Positions 17,288-26,803 of a stretch of DNA of 64,000 nt are shown in pieces. The position numbers were made by a program, and so were the translations under genes. The stretch covers positions 7,218,253-7,282,252 of the forward strand of contig NZ_CP030118.1 of NCBI RefSeq assembly GCF_006968745.1. The letters are read 5' to 3'. The notes under the pieces were generated by a model that was not told the DNA's origin, did not search any database, and saw only the letters and a list, made by a program, of their open reading frames with translations. Position 1 is the stretch's first letter; every line of letters begins with the position of its first letter. This DNA is from Brasilonema sennae CENA114 (lineage in GTDB: Bacteria > Cyanobacteriota > Cyanobacteriia > Cyanobacteriales > Nostocaceae).

Positions 17288-17504
17288 CGAAATTTACCTA
17301 ACCCTCGCAAAAACTACAGCACAGCTGTGAAATATATTTATAGCAATCCTAAATGATTAGTGAAATTTTTCATGAAGAACACTCGACAACCCCAACAGTG
17401 GTTTCACAACTAAAATCGGACTGCTATATGATATTTATCGCGCTTGATTGGCAAAAATATATTTTTAAATCAATCCCACACTCCAGGTTTGAGGCAGATA
17501 GGCA

Positions 17505-18692
17505 ATGAGTCAAAATCCCCTAATAGATACGTCGTCGTCGGGTGCTCAATCTTCTAAAACAATAGGGTTGAAACCACCACTAGCAGCCGCACTGGCGAGT
17601 TTGGAAGTCCAACTAGATCAAGAGTTAGCTCGATACCGACGTACACGAATTGGATACAGAACCCCAAGCCAATCCGGTACAAGCATTTCCCCGAGCAGTA
17701 AACTTCAAGCGTTGACTGCTATGAGTACAACAGGGGGCAATACAAAATTATCAGCAGAGGATAATCTCAAAGAAAGTTTCCGGAAATATGGACTGACAAT
17801 AGGAAAAACACATACCTCAAATACTTTTCTTCAGGAGGAATCTATTCTTCCTGAAACTGAAATTAACCCACCTAAACCTACAGTACAAACTCAAGATCAG
17901 GTGAGTGCATCAGATACAATATTCGATGCTTTGTTAGCACCCCAAACCTCCCAACCGCGTACGTCAGCTTCGTCAAAGACACATCTACAATCGAATGTAG
18001 ATTCAATCCCAAGCAACTCTGCCGAAGCACAAATCTCAAGAGCGTCAAATGCCATTGTCGTACATACACAAATTCAGGAACCAAGTCAGAGTCAGAGGGA
18101 AAATGTTTCAAACTCACAACAAAATACAAGCAAAGAACCAAATGACTACTTGGAATCGTCTGAAGCGCTACTGAGAAGTTTAGTAGAAGATGAACCAAAA
18201 ACTCAAGCACCAAAGAATTCTAAGAACAGTCTGCTATCTCCCTTGGGCATTGGCTCGATGTTACTACTATTCTTAGGAAGTTTGACGCTGGGCTACATCG
18301 TCTTCAATTTCCACCATGGATTATTTCCGCAAAATACGCCTAAAACGGCTCAAAAGACGTCAGAAAGTAACAAAAATGTGAAAACTGTAGCTCAACCAAC
18401 CTTCACACCCATACCTAACCTTGGACAGAACTCTACGCCCAACTCAAAAGCAACAACTTCCCAAAAGCCGGATACAGAAATCAAACCGTCAGCAGATGGG
18501 TTTTATCATGTGATTATAGACAATCAAGGCGATCGCGCTTTTGCCTCTGTACGGCAAGTCGTTCGCGATGCTTACTTATCACCCGACGGTAAAATTATTT
18601 ATCTGGGTGCCCTCAAGACAAAAGAGCAAGCACAATCACTCCTCAAAGAATTACAAGCACAAGGCATTAATGCCAAAATTGAGCAGCCTTAA
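17505..18692 (+). CDS. SPOR-domain-like single-span membrane protein
   Basis: A 395-residue protein with AGGCA before the ATG. An N-terminal segment (LAAALASLEVQLDQELARYRR) is likely helical. A long Ser/Thr/Gln-rich linker leads to a membrane span near 243-268 (SPLGIGSMLLLFLGSLTLGYIVF). The C-terminus (about 325-395: HVIIDNQGDRAFASVRQVV...YLGALKTKEQAQSLLKELQAQGINAKI) has the SPOR-like beta-alpha-beta pattern that binds denuded peptidoglycan or samples septal walls. A role in envelope or division is inference; no division gene is adjacent. Confidence 0.75.
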   Translation: MSQNPLIDTSSSGAQSSKTIGLKPPLAAALASLEVQLDQELARYRRTRIGYRTPSQSGTSISPSSKLQALTAMSTTGGNTKLSAEDNLKESFRKYGLTIGKTHTSNTFLQEESILPETEINPPKPTVQTQDQVSASDTIFDALLAPQTSQPRTSASSKTHLQSNVDSIPSNSAEAQISRASNAIVVHTQIQEPSQSQRENVSNSQQNTSKEPNDYLESSEALLRSLVEDEPKTQAPKNSKNSLLSPLGIGSMLLLFLGSLTLGYIVFNFHHGLFPQNTPKTAQKTSESNKNVKTVAQPTFTPIPNLGQNSTPNSKATTSQKPDTEIKPSADGFYHVIIDNQGDRAFASVRQVVRDAYLSPDGKIIYLGALKTKEQAQSLLKELQAQGINAKIEQP

Positions 18693-18729
18693 GGTAGTTG
18701 ACGCAGCCCTAAAAGGGGATATGGAATAG

Positions 18730-18885
18730 GAGTTATCAGTTAACAGTGAACAGTGAAGGAGTCAGAAGTCGCAAGTCGGAAGTCGGAATTCGGAATTCTT
18801 TATTTCTTCCTTCTGAATACTGAATTCTTCTTCAAACTGATAACTGATAACTGATAACTGACGACTGATAACCCTTACATCCCAA
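18730..18885. repeat. short tandem/palindromic repeat tract before the pspA-like gene
   Basis: The tract holds repeated heptamers of the GTTATCAGTTA / AACTGATAACTGATAA and GTCGGAAGTCGGAA kinds, with GAATTC palindromes. Such short tandemly repeated repetitive sequences are usual between genes in Nostocales. The two halves can pair as a long imperfect hairpin. Confidence 0.7.
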
Positions 18886-18910
18886 TTTAAAAGTTCATCG
18901 AGGGTAGGAC

Positions 18911-19609
18911 ATGGGACTAATTGACCGTATCAGGCGGGTGATTCGCGCTAATCTCAATAGCTTAACTGTGCGTGCAGAAGATCCAGAAAAAATTCTGGAA
19001 GAAACTGTCCAACAGATGCAGGAGAATTTGATGCAATTGCGACAAGGGATAGCGCAAGCGATCGCCACCCAAAAGCGCACAGAACGACAAATGGCTAATG
19101 CTCAGTCTGTAGCAGAAGAATGGTATCGCCGCGCTCAACTAGCACTGCAACAAGGTAACGAATCTTTAGCTCGCGAAGCTCTTACCAAACGGCTAGCATA
19201 TCAACAAACGGGTGAAGCTCTTGCCACTCAGATAGACGAACAAAGTACTGTTGTGGCTAGAATCAAAAAAGATATGCGCACCTTAGAGCTAAAAATTGCC
19301 GAAGCAAAAACAAAAAAAGATATGTACATTGCTCGCGCCCGTTCTGCTGAAGCATCATACAAACTTCAAGAAATGTTGGGCACAAGTTCCAGCTTAGATG
19401 GCATCAAAGCTTTTGAGCGTATGGAAGAAAAAGTTTTGCAGCTAGAAGCTCAAACAGAAGCTATTTCCACAACGAGTAAAGATGCTTTGGCTCAGCAATT
19501 TGCTTCTTTGGAACAGGCTGGTGATGTTGATGCAGAACTAGCAGCACTGCAAAAGCAGCTTTCCACTGAATCACAAAAAAGACAACAGCTACCTAAAACT
19601 CCAGATTGA
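18911..19609 (+). CDS. pspA: PspA/IM30-family membrane-remodelling protein (PspA-like)
   Basis: A 232-residue, almost wholly helical protein preceded by GAGGGTAGGAC. The N-terminus MGLIDRIRRVIRANLNSL is the amphipathic membrane-binding helix of the ESCRT-III-like PspA/Vipp1 family, followed by AEDPEKILEE and a long coiled coil. It ends after VDAELAALQKQL and lacks the extra C-terminal helix seen in the next gene, so it is better called PspA than Vipp1. It sits 166 bp before the vipp1 gene. Members coat and repair stressed membranes. Confidence 0.85.
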   Translation: MGLIDRIRRVIRANLNSLTVRAEDPEKILEETVQQMQENLMQLRQGIAQAIATQKRTERQMANAQSVAEEWYRRAQLALQQGNESLAREALTKRLAYQQTGEALATQIDEQSTVVARIKKDMRTLELKIAEAKTKKDMYIARARSAEASYKLQEMLGTSSSLDGIKAFERMEEKVLQLEAQTEAISTTSKDALAQQFASLEQAGDVDAELAALQKQLSTESQKRQQLPKTPD

Positions 19610-19775
19610 TGAAGATTGGGCAATGATCTAACTTGCAGCTTATCTTAAAAAATAAGGACACTTTCGTCAGCGCCAATCCAAACCGGAACGATTACATTGA
19701 AATAAGTAGCTATGAAATAGTAAAAAACCTAACTACCCAACTAGGCGCGTAAATCACAAGAGGAAAAACAAAGTT

Positions 19776-20552
19776 ATGGGATTATTTGACCGCATGAAAC
19801 GAGTCGTCAGTGCCAACCTGAACGACCTAGTCAGTAAAGCCGAAGATCCAGAAAAAATGCTGGAACAAGCCGTCTTAGAAATGCAGGAAGACTTGGTACA
19901 GCTAAAACAGGGCGTTGCTCAGGCAATAGCAGCCCAAAAACGGACTGAGAAACAGTACAATGATGCTCAGAACGAAATCAATAAGTGGCAGCGCAACGCT
20001 CAACTGGCACTGCAAAAAGGTGAAGAAAACTTAGCAAGACAAGCACTGGAGCGTAAAAAAACTTTTACTGACACATCAAATGCACTCAAAGCCAGTCTAG
20101 ATCAGCAAACTGGCCAGGTTGAGACTCTCAAGCGCAACTTAATCCAACTGGAAAGCAAAATTTCTGAGGCAAAGACCAAGAAAGAAATGCTCAGAGCAAG
20201 GATTACGGCAGCAAAAGCTCAAGAGCAACTTCAAGGCATGGTGCGTGGTATGAATAGCAGCAGTGCTATGGCTGCTTTTGATCGCATGGAAGAAAAAGTT
20301 TTGACACAAGAAGCCCGTGCTCAGTCAGCAGCTGAGTTGGCAGGTGCTGATCTAGAAAACCAATTTGCATCTTTGGAAAGTGGTAGCGATGTTGATGATG
20401 AATTGGCAGCTTTGAAAGCGCAAATGTCTTTACCCGGAGGTTCACCAAATCAACCCCAACTACCGCAACAAACCACTCCTCCAAAATCAAACAAAAATGA
20501 AGTGGTTGATGCTGAGTTGGATTCGCTACGCAAGCAATTGGATCAAATGTAA
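19776..20552 (+). CDS. vipp1: Vipp1/IM30, thylakoid membrane biogenesis protein
   Basis: A 258-residue paralogue of the preceding gene (MGLFDRMKRVVSANLNDLVSKAEDPEKMLEQAV). It keeps the ESCRT-III-like helices 0-6 and adds a Pro/Gln-rich linker (about 219-238) plus a short C-terminal helix VDAELDSLRKQLDQM. That linker and helix are the mark that separates Vipp1 from PspA. It polymerises into rings and rods and supports thylakoid formation and repair. AGAGGA lies upstream of the ATG. A long hairpin downstream probably ends transcription. Confidence 0.9.
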   Translation: MGLFDRMKRVVSANLNDLVSKAEDPEKMLEQAVLEMQEDLVQLKQGVAQAIAAQKRTEKQYNDAQNEINKWQRNAQLALQKGEENLARQALERKKTFTDTSNALKASLDQQTGQVETLKRNLIQLESKISEAKTKKEMLRARITAAKAQEQLQGMVRGMNSSSAMAAFDRMEEKVLTQEARAQSAAELAGADLENQFASLESGSDVDDELAALKAQMSLPGGSPNQPQLPQQTTPPKSNKNEVVDAELDSLRKQLDQM

Positions 20553-20612
20553 TTTTTACACTGACAAGCGCTCTGTGTTGGGTTCACCACAAGCGGATTT
20601 ATACTACTTTCA

Positions 20613-20672
20613 AGAGAAACCTTGATATTCTTTTGTGTTTTTGACAAAGAGTTTATCAAGGTTTCTCTTTTA
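20613..20672 (+). terminator. long hairpin downstream of vipp1
   Basis: AGAGAAACCTTGATA at 20613-20627 pairs perfectly with TATCAAGGTTTCTCT, followed by TTT. The loop is about 26 bases. The T-run is short, so strength as a terminator is uncertain. Confidence 0.65.
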
Positions 20673-20764
20673 GCGTGTTAAGCTGTCGCGCTTTCAATTT
20701 GCAGCCTTATTTTGATCTAGTCAATCATTGAAACCCTCTTCCCTTCAGCATAGCTGCCTTCTGC

Positions 20765-20950
20765 CACGCCAGGTGGTGTAGCCTGTGGAACCCTTTCGGC
20801 AGTTCCTCATGGGGGAAACCACGCCACATGCTACAAGTCGGCAGAGCCGGACGCCAGTCGCCTCAACGGAGGGAACCTCCGCACGGCGCTGGCTCCCCAA
20901 CGCAGTGGCTCCCCAAGACCGGACTGCCTCACCACCGCACTGGCTCCTCT
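20765..20950. repeat. dispersed repeat: CCACGCC...GGAGGGAACC...TGGCTCC family
   Basis: This holds the GC-rich blocks seen again at 27.1, 31.9, 35.0, 43.3, 47.6 and 56.7 kb (CGCCAGTCGCCTCAAC, GGAGGGAACCTCC, CGCACTGGCTCC). No gene is supported in the gap 20553-21445. Confidence 0.65.
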
Positions 20951-21154
20951 GCCTAGCTGTTGTTCATTGTTTAATGCACAACAGCTTACCATCATTGATC
21001 AGCAGCAATATTAACACTCGCTCTCTAAATATCGAACATTCACTTGAACTTAATGCTGTTTGTAGCTGAGTTGTTTGTTCGTTTGTTATACCATTTCTTT
21101 GTGAGGCTGCGCCAAATTTTCTTGACTTTTTCTTTCTTTCTTTGTGTTCTTTGC

Positions 21155-21235
21155 GCCTATGTCCTTGGGACACGCTGAGTCGTAAAGCGACACGCGCAAG
21201 GGACACGAACGCGGTTCGTTCCTCATATATTTGGG
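21155..21235. repeat. second dispersed repeat fragment before glsA
   Basis: CTTGGGACACGCTGAGTCGTAAAGCGACACGCGCAAGGGACACGAACGCGG-type sequence with short palindromes, of the same kind as at 31.9 kb. The following 200 bp up to glsA is AT-rich with no clear feature. Confidence 0.5.
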
Positions 21236-21445
21236 CGCATCTTCATATAAAATTGGTATTAAGAAGCCTTTTACCGGCATAACACATTTATACCCTTTTT
21301 TCTCCTACTCTGATTTTATGCAAATGAGATGCGCTACAGCTTAACTTGGTCGTTAATGTATTGACTTGTAGCTAGTCAATAATGTAATGAATATTTATCA
21401 AGACAATTGCGATAGTTTTCAAACTAAAAAAAGATAAAAATAAAC

Positions 21446-22606
21446 ATGAAAGCAACCCCATTCATGCAACTGCGATTAATTCTGCTCGGATTGATCCCGT
21501 TAGTTCTGATAAGTCCAGCTTGGAGCTACACTAAAGCGAAGCAGGAAGTCAGTGACTTGAAGACTCGCAATTTTTTGACACAGCTTAGCACTGATACTCC
21601 AAAAACTGATTTATATAAAAAAGATATACCGACTCCAGAGACATTCCAACAAGTCCTTAAGGAAGCCTACGAAACTTTCAAAGGAGTCAATGAAGGAAAG
21701 AATGCCGACTATATTCCATTTCTAGCAAAGGCAGATCCCAACTTATTCGGAATTGTGATCGCAACCGTTGATGGAAAGGTTTACGAGATTGGCGATTCAA
21801 AGTACCCGTTTAGTATGCAATCGGTGAGCAAGGTTTTTACCTTTGCCCATGTACTACAGACTCTCGGTAGCACTGCGGTTGAAGAAAAAATAGGAGTTAA
21901 TGCAACAGGCTTGCCTTTCAACTCGTTGATAGCAATTGAACTAAATGAGACGCGTAGTGTCAATCCGTTAGTCAACGCTGGTGCTATTACTACTGTCAGT
22001 TTCGTCCCAGGTAACACTCCTGAAGACCGATGGAATCAGATAATCGGAACGATGAGCGATTTTGCCGGTCGTCCGCTTTCAGTTCAAGAGGAAGTCTATC
22101 GTTCTGAATCCGAAACCAACTTGCGTAATCGAGGAATTGTCCAACTGCTGGATAGCTATAAGAAGCTTGGCAGCGATCCCTTGGAGTCGCTGGATTTGTA
22201 TACTCGGCAATGTTCTATAGAAGTAACAGCACGCGACCTGGCGCTGATGAGTGCGACGCTGGCAAATGGCGGGGTTAATCCAATCACTTCAAAGCGAGTC
22301 CTCGCTCAAAATTACGTCCCCAAAGTGCTGGCTGTGATGTTAACCAACGGACTTTATGAGGATTCAGGCACCTGGGCTTACCAGGTTGGATTACCAGCGA
22401 AAAGTGGTGTTTCTGGCGGAATTATAGCAGTTGTTCCAGGTAAGTTTGCGATCGCCACTTACTCACCTCCATTGGATCAAGCTGGCAACAGCTTCCGTGG
22501 GCAGAAAGCAATAGAGTACATTACTAGCAAGCTGGGTGTTAATATATTTTCGGGCGCTACATCAAGAACCCAAGTTGCTAGTTATCCGAAGCAAGGGGGT
22601 CAGTAA
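21446..22606 (+). CDS. glsA: glutaminase A with an N-terminal export signal
   Basis: A 386-residue serine-dependent glutaminase of the beta-lactamase fold, converting glutamine to glutamate and ammonia. Ser126 and Lys129 in PFSMQSVSKVF are the S-x-x-K catalytic pair. VNPLVNAGAITT, the Arg/Asn-rich ESETNLRNRG, and AKSGVSGGI are further family marks. Bacterial GlsA is usually about 310 residues and cytosolic. Here residues 1-27 (MQLRLILLGLIPLVLISPAWS) form a signal peptide, plus a linker of about 50 residues. The enzyme is therefore probably periplasmic or secreted (inference), which would suit nitrogen scavenging. Confidence 0.88.
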   Translation: MKATPFMQLRLILLGLIPLVLISPAWSYTKAKQEVSDLKTRNFLTQLSTDTPKTDLYKKDIPTPETFQQVLKEAYETFKGVNEGKNADYIPFLAKADPNLFGIVIATVDGKVYEIGDSKYPFSMQSVSKVFTFAHVLQTLGSTAVEEKIGVNATGLPFNSLIAIELNETRSVNPLVNAGAITTVSFVPGNTPEDRWNQIIGTMSDFAGRPLSVQEEVYRSESETNLRNRGIVQLLDSYKKLGSDPLESLDLYTRQCSIEVTARDLALMSATLANGGVNPITSKRVLAQNYVPKVLAVMLTNGLYEDSGTWAYQVGLPAKSGVSGGIIAVVPGKFAIATYSPPLDQAGNSFRGQKAIEYITSKLGVNIFSGATSRTQVASYPKQGGQ

Positions 22607-22866
22607 AGCAAGAAACGCTTATGCAATAGCGTTATAGTGAAGGATTTACGGCGATTCAGTTAAATGAAACAATTGACATCTATAGCTATAGTCGATTAGC
22701 TGTTACAAAAAATTGGACATTGTCAAGACAACCACAACCAGATGACAACACTGGCACGTAGCGTCATTTTTTAAGAAAGCGGATAAATCCTGTGGGTATT
22801 GTCCTCAGATTGGGATAGAGTAGTCTGTGGGCAAGTTATGATGAATGGGTATTGCTGGAGAGTGCA

Positions 22867-23196
22867 ATGAGCAGCAGTGTTGTAACCATAACTGATGCTG
22901 AGTTTGAAACCGAAGTGTTGAAAGCCAAGAAGCCTGTATTAATTTATTTTTGGGCTTCCTGGTGTGGACCTTGTCAATTGATGTCGCCACTGGTAAACTC
23001 CGCAGCTACCACCTACAGCGATCGCCTGAAAGTGGTAAAAATCGAAGTTGATCCTAACCCAGTAGCAGTCAAGGAGTACAAGGTCGAAGGTGTACCAGCC
23101 TTCAGACTTCTTCAAGGAGACAAACTTTTGGCATCCACTGAGGGAGTCATCAGCAAAGACAAATTACTCAGCCTCTTAGATTCTCATCTCAATTAG
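22867..23196 (+). CDS. thioredoxin
   Basis: I start at ATG 22867, which has GGAG ten bases upstream; an in-frame TTG at 22852 is less likely. The product is 109 residues with the active site WCGPC (Cys33 and Cys36), cis-Pro in GVPAFR, and the usual fold order. It differs from the main m-type thioredoxin in having a shorter, more divergent C-terminal half. It reduces disulfides in target proteins. The aminotransferase gene follows after a repeat of about 80 bp. Confidence 0.9.
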   Translation: MSSSVVTITDAEFETEVLKAKKPVLIYFWASWCGPCQLMSPLVNSAATTYSDRLKVVKIEVDPNPVAVKEYKVEGVPAFRLLQGDKLLASTEGVISKDKLLSLLDSHLN

Positions 23197-23279
23197 TCAT
23201 TTGTCGTTAGTCCTAAGTCCTTAGTCCCTTGCTAAAGACTAAGGACTAAAGACAATTGACTTAGGACAAAGGACGAAAA
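23197..23279. repeat. STRR-type palindromic repeat between the thioredoxin and aminotransferase genes
   Basis: Reiterated GTCCTAAGTCCTTAGTCC and its complement GACTAAGGACTAAAGAC can fold into a hairpin. This is the common TAGTCATTTGTC/AAGGAC repeat type of Nostocales intergenic regions. Confidence 0.65.
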
Positions 23280-24482
23280 ATGCAGTTTGCTAAACGTATA
23301 CAACCCCTGCAATCAAATGTATTTGCTGATATGGACAAAGCCAAAACAAAAGCTTTGGCTTATGGACAACAGTTAATTGATTTGTCACTGGGGTCTTCTG
23401 ATTTATCCGCAGAGGCGCACGTGATTGAGGCGATCGCCCAATCTTTACACAACCCAAGTACCCACGGCTACCTACTATTTCACGGCACCCAAGTTTTTCG
23501 CAAAGCAGCCGCAAGCTGGTATACTGATAAATTCGGTATTCCTGTCAATCCAGAAACAGAGGTACTGCCCCTGATTGGTTCCCAAGAAGGCACAGCACAT
23601 TTGCCTCTAGCAGTCCTCAACCCAGGAGATTTCGCCCTATTGCTTGATCCGGGTTACCCCTCCCATGCAGGGGGAGTCCACTTGGCGAACGGTCAAATTT
23701 ACCCAATGCCAATACGGGCAGAAAACGGGTTTGTACCTGTGTTTACAGATATTCCGACGCCTGTATTAGCACAGTCGCGGATGATGGTCTTAAGCTATCC
23801 TCATAATCCAACTGCGGCGATCGCACCGCTATCATTCTTTAAAGAAGCAGTTAGTTTTTGTCAGCAACACAATATCGTCCTAGTCCACGATTTCCCCTAC
23901 GTAGATTTGGTCTTTGAGGAAAGTAACGACTCAGAACTAGGAACCGAGAATTGGGACAGACCCCTTGCTCCCTCAATTCTACAAGCTGATCCAGACAAAA
24001 GCGTCTCAATTGAGTTTTTCACCCTTTCCAAGTCATACAACATGGGCGGCTTCCGTATTGGCTACGCCATCGGTAATTCCGAGTTAATTAGTGCCTTACG
24101 CCAAATAAAAGCAGCCGTTGATTTTAATCAGTATCGGGGAATTTTGAATGGTGCTGTTGCTGCCTTAACAGGTCCACAGACTGGAGTCAAAACCTCTGTG
24201 AACATTTTGCGCCAACGCCGAGATACCTTTGTCAGCGCTTTACACCGTATTGGTTGGTATGTTCCCACGCCCAAGGCAACAATGTATATCTGGGCAAAGT
24301 TACCAGAACGGTGGAGTCAAGATTCTATCGGATTTTGTACTCAGCTCGTAGAAAAAACAGGCGTGGCAGCGTCACCAGGTGCAGGCTTTGGTAAATCTGG
24401 AGAAGGATATGTCCGTTTTGCTTTAGTGCATGATACACCAGTTTTGGAAACTGCTGTTGAGAGAATTGCAACGTTTTTATAA
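23280..24482 (+). CDS. PLP-dependent class I/II aminotransferase
   Basis: A 400-residue fold-type I enzyme. The PLP Lys lies in FFTLSKSYNMGGFRIGYAIGN, the Asn of the cofactor site in LSYPHNPTAA, and the Asp/Tyr pair in HDFPYVDL. The C-terminal Arg for the substrate carboxylate is in EGYVRFALV. Among subfamilies it looks closest to LL-diaminopimelate/succinyl-diaminopimelate aminotransferases, but the amino donor and acceptor cannot be fixed by reading. A short insertion (EESNDSELGTENWDRPLAPS) sits after the cofactor-binding Tyr. Confidence 0.88.
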   Translation: MQFAKRIQPLQSNVFADMDKAKTKALAYGQQLIDLSLGSSDLSAEAHVIEAIAQSLHNPSTHGYLLFHGTQVFRKAAASWYTDKFGIPVNPETEVLPLIGSQEGTAHLPLAVLNPGDFALLLDPGYPSHAGGVHLANGQIYPMPIRAENGFVPVFTDIPTPVLAQSRMMVLSYPHNPTAAIAPLSFFKEAVSFCQQHNIVLVHDFPYVDLVFEESNDSELGTENWDRPLAPSILQADPDKSVSIEFFTLSKSYNMGGFRIGYAIGNSELISALRQIKAAVDFNQYRGILNGAVAALTGPQTGVKTSVNILRQRRDTFVSALHRIGWYVPTPKATMYIWAKLPERWSQDSIGFCTQLVEKTGVAASPGAGFGKSGEGYVRFALVHDTPVLETAVERIATFL

Positions 24483-24677
24483 GAAAATTTATCACGAGTC
24501 GTTTATATGCATCTTTTGTAAAAGTAAATTTTTTTTGAGCACGACATCACAGATGCACACAGATAAATTATCTAAACTATCTGCAAAATAGCCTAAAGAG
24601 TCTTCTTAAAACACATATAATACAAAATGTCAAAAAACTAAATCATCAAAATAACCGTCCAAAGCAGAAAACTTACT

Positions 24678-25751
24678 GTGAACAGTGAATTATCCTCTTT
24701 GCAAGTTCAAGATATTGGAGAGCAAGGTCTTTTAGAAAGATTACAGCGCTTTTGTCCTCCAGAAATTGTCGGAGATGATGCGGCTGTGCTTTCTACTGAA
24801 CCAGGACAATCTTTGGTAGTCACAACTGATGTGTTGGTTGATGGTGTCCATTTCAGCGAACTGACGACTTCTGGAGAAGATGCTGGTTGGCGTGCCGTTG
24901 CTGCTAACTTATCAGATATAGCAGCAATGGGTGCAACTCCGTTAGGAATTACTGTCGGATTGGGACTCCCTGGCGAGGTTGCTGTCAGTTGGGTGGAGCA
25001 ATTATACCAGGGAATGACACAATGCTTGCAAAGGTACAATACGCCAATTGTTGGTGGTGATATAGTGCGATCGCCCACGACTACGATAGCCATTTCCGCT
25101 TTTGGTCAAGTTAACCCCTCACGTGTTATTCGTCGTAACCAAGCTAAGGTGGGAGATGCCATAGTTGTCACAGGTGTTCACGGGGGTAGTGCTGCTGGCT
25201 TACAATTGCTTCTGCATCCTGATTTTGGGGAAAATCTGAGTGATGGCGATAGCGTTCGCGAAGCGTGTGCTTTGCACTCAGCGCTGCTGCTTTCAGCAGA
25301 TCGCACAGTCTTAATTCACGCACACCAAAGACCGAAACCCCGACTAGATGTGTTACCAATTCTATGGGAAATTCTAGACTCTCATACCCCACACTCTGTA
25401 GCTGGTATGGACAGTAGCGACGGCTTAGCAGATGCTGTAATGCAAATTTGCCGCGCCAGTGGTGTTGGTGCTGTTATTGAACGCACTCAAATTCCTTTAC
25501 CAAAACAATTCAATTCTTGGCTGACACAAGAACAAGCCCTGGAATATGCTTTATACGGTGGTGAAGACTTTGAGCTAGTATTGTGCTTGCCAAAAGAACA
25601 AGCATATACGTTTGTACAACAGCTTGGTGAGGGCGCGGCTATTGTGGGAAAAATCACAGATGGATCAACAGTCCTTTTGCATGACCAAACAAAAGAATAC
25701 CCCGACCAAGTTCTCAGTCTTGATCGAGGGTTTCAACATTTTCATCGTTAG
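24678..25751 (+). CDS. thiL: thiamine-monophosphate kinase
   Basis: A 357-residue ATP-dependent enzyme making thiamine diphosphate, the last step of thiamine synthesis. It starts at GTG 24678. Landmarks are GDDAAVL, TTDVLVDGVHF, GWRAVAANLSDIAAMGA, GGDIVRSP, SSDGLADA and YGGEDFELVL, in the order of the PurM-like fold. Residues about 188-200 (GDSVREACALHS) are the translation of a common palindromic repeat and look inserted. It converges on gap2 with only 35 bp between the stops. Confidence 0.95.
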   Translation: MNSELSSLQVQDIGEQGLLERLQRFCPPEIVGDDAAVLSTEPGQSLVVTTDVLVDGVHFSELTTSGEDAGWRAVAANLSDIAAMGATPLGITVGLGLPGEVAVSWVEQLYQGMTQCLQRYNTPIVGGDIVRSPTTTIAISAFGQVNPSRVIRRNQAKVGDAIVVTGVHGGSAAGLQLLLHPDFGENLSDGDSVREACALHSALLLSADRTVLIHAHQRPKPRLDVLPILWEILDSHTPHSVAGMDSSDGLADAVMQICRASGVGAVIERTQIPLPKQFNSWLTQEQALEYALYGGEDFELVLCLPKEQAYTFVQQLGEGAAIVGKITDGSTVLLHDQTKEYPDQVLSLDRGFQHFHR

Positions 25752-25754
25752 CTG

Positions 25755-25790
25755 CTAGTTATTTGTCTTATGCAAATGACAAATGACTAG
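25755..25790. terminator. hairpin between converging thiL and gap2
   Basis: CTAGTTATTTGTC and GACAAATGACTAG form a nearly perfect stem over a ten-base loop. It reaches into the gap2 stop codon. A bidirectional terminator role is plausible, though T-runs are poor; the sequence also belongs to the ATTTGTC repeat type. Confidence 0.5.
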
Positions 25791-26803
25791 TTAGTCCATT
25801 TTTCGGCTACTAACTCTGCCAAGTCAGTGACTCGCTGGCTGTAACCCCACTCGTTGTCATACCAAGCCATGACTTTCACTAAGTCGCCGCCCATAACAAA
25901 AGTCAAGCTAGCATCAACAATTGAAGAGGCATCAGTACCTTGATGATCGGATGATACCAAGGGAAGATCGCTGTAATCCAAAATGCCTTTGAGTTGACCT
26001 TCGGAAGCCTCTTTGAGGACTTGGTTGACTTCTTCGGCAATGGTAGACTTTTCAACCTGAATCACAAAGTCCACCATGGAAACGTTAGGGGTGGGTACGC
26101 GCAACGCCACGCCATTCAGCTTGCCTTTGAGTTCTGGTAGAACCAGCGCTACAGCTTTCGCCGCACCTGTGGAGGTAGGCACAATGTTAATAGCTGCTGC
26201 ACGTGCCCGCCTAAGATCGCGGTGAGAGGCGTCTAGCAAGCGTTGGTCACCAGTATAGCTGTGAGTGGTCGTCATCATGCCTTTGATGATGCCGAATTTC
26301 TCGTGCAACACCTTCGCGATGGGAGCCAAGCAGTTAGTGGTACAGCTAGCGTTACTGATAATGTTGTGCTTTTGGTGGTCGTAATCGTGATCATTGACGC
26401 CAATCACAAAAGTCCCATCTTCGTTCTTTCCAGGCGCGGTGATGAGAACTTTCTTTGCACCAGCGTTAAGATGTTTTGTCGCCCCTTCTCTGGAAGTGAA
26501 AACCCCTGTTGCTTCAATAATTAGGTCAATTTCCCAGTCTTTCCAGGGCAAGTTTTCTGGGTTGCGATCGGAGACACACTTAATAGTCTTACCGTTGACG
26601 ATGATTGAGTTATCATCGGCAGAAATGTCAACACCTTTTAACTTCCCTAGCATCGAGTCATACTTCAGCAGATGAGCATTGGTTCTAGGGTCGGATGTGT
26701 CATTGATAGCGACAAGTTCGAGATTGCTATTTTCTCTCCCTACCCAGCAACGTGCAAAGTTACGCCCGATGCGCCCGAAACCGTTAATTGCAACTCTAAT
26801 CAC
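25787..26803 (-). CDS. gap2: glyceraldehyde-3-phosphate dehydrogenase, Calvin-cycle type
   Basis: A 338-residue enzyme. The NAD(P)-binding start MIRVAINGFGRIGRN, the catalytic Cys in SNASCTTNCLAPIAK, and THSYTGDQRLLDASHRDLRRARAAA are all present. The last segment, with its longer DQR.LDASH loop, is typical of the NADP-accepting Gap2 of cyanobacteria and chloroplasts, which runs the reductive step of the Calvin cycle. Length is normal. Transcribed alone from a promoter in the AT-rich stretch just above 26803. Confidence 0.95.
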   Translation of the reverse strand: MIRVAINGFGRIGRNFARCWVGRENSNLELVAINDTSDPRTNAHLLKYDSMLGKLKGVDISADDNSIIVNGKTIKCVSDRNPENLPWKDWEIDLIIEATGVFTSREGATKHLNAGAKKVLITAPGKNEDGTFVIGVNDHDYDHQKHNIISNASCTTNCLAPIAKVLHEKFGIIKGMMTTTHSYTGDQRLLDASHRDLRRARAAAINIVPTSTGAAKAVALVLPELKGKLNGVALRVPTPNVSMVDFVIQVEKSTIAEEVNQVLKEASEGQLKGILDYSDLPLVSSDHQGTDASSIVDASLTFVMGGDLVKVMAWYDNEWGYSQRVTDLAELVAEKWTN

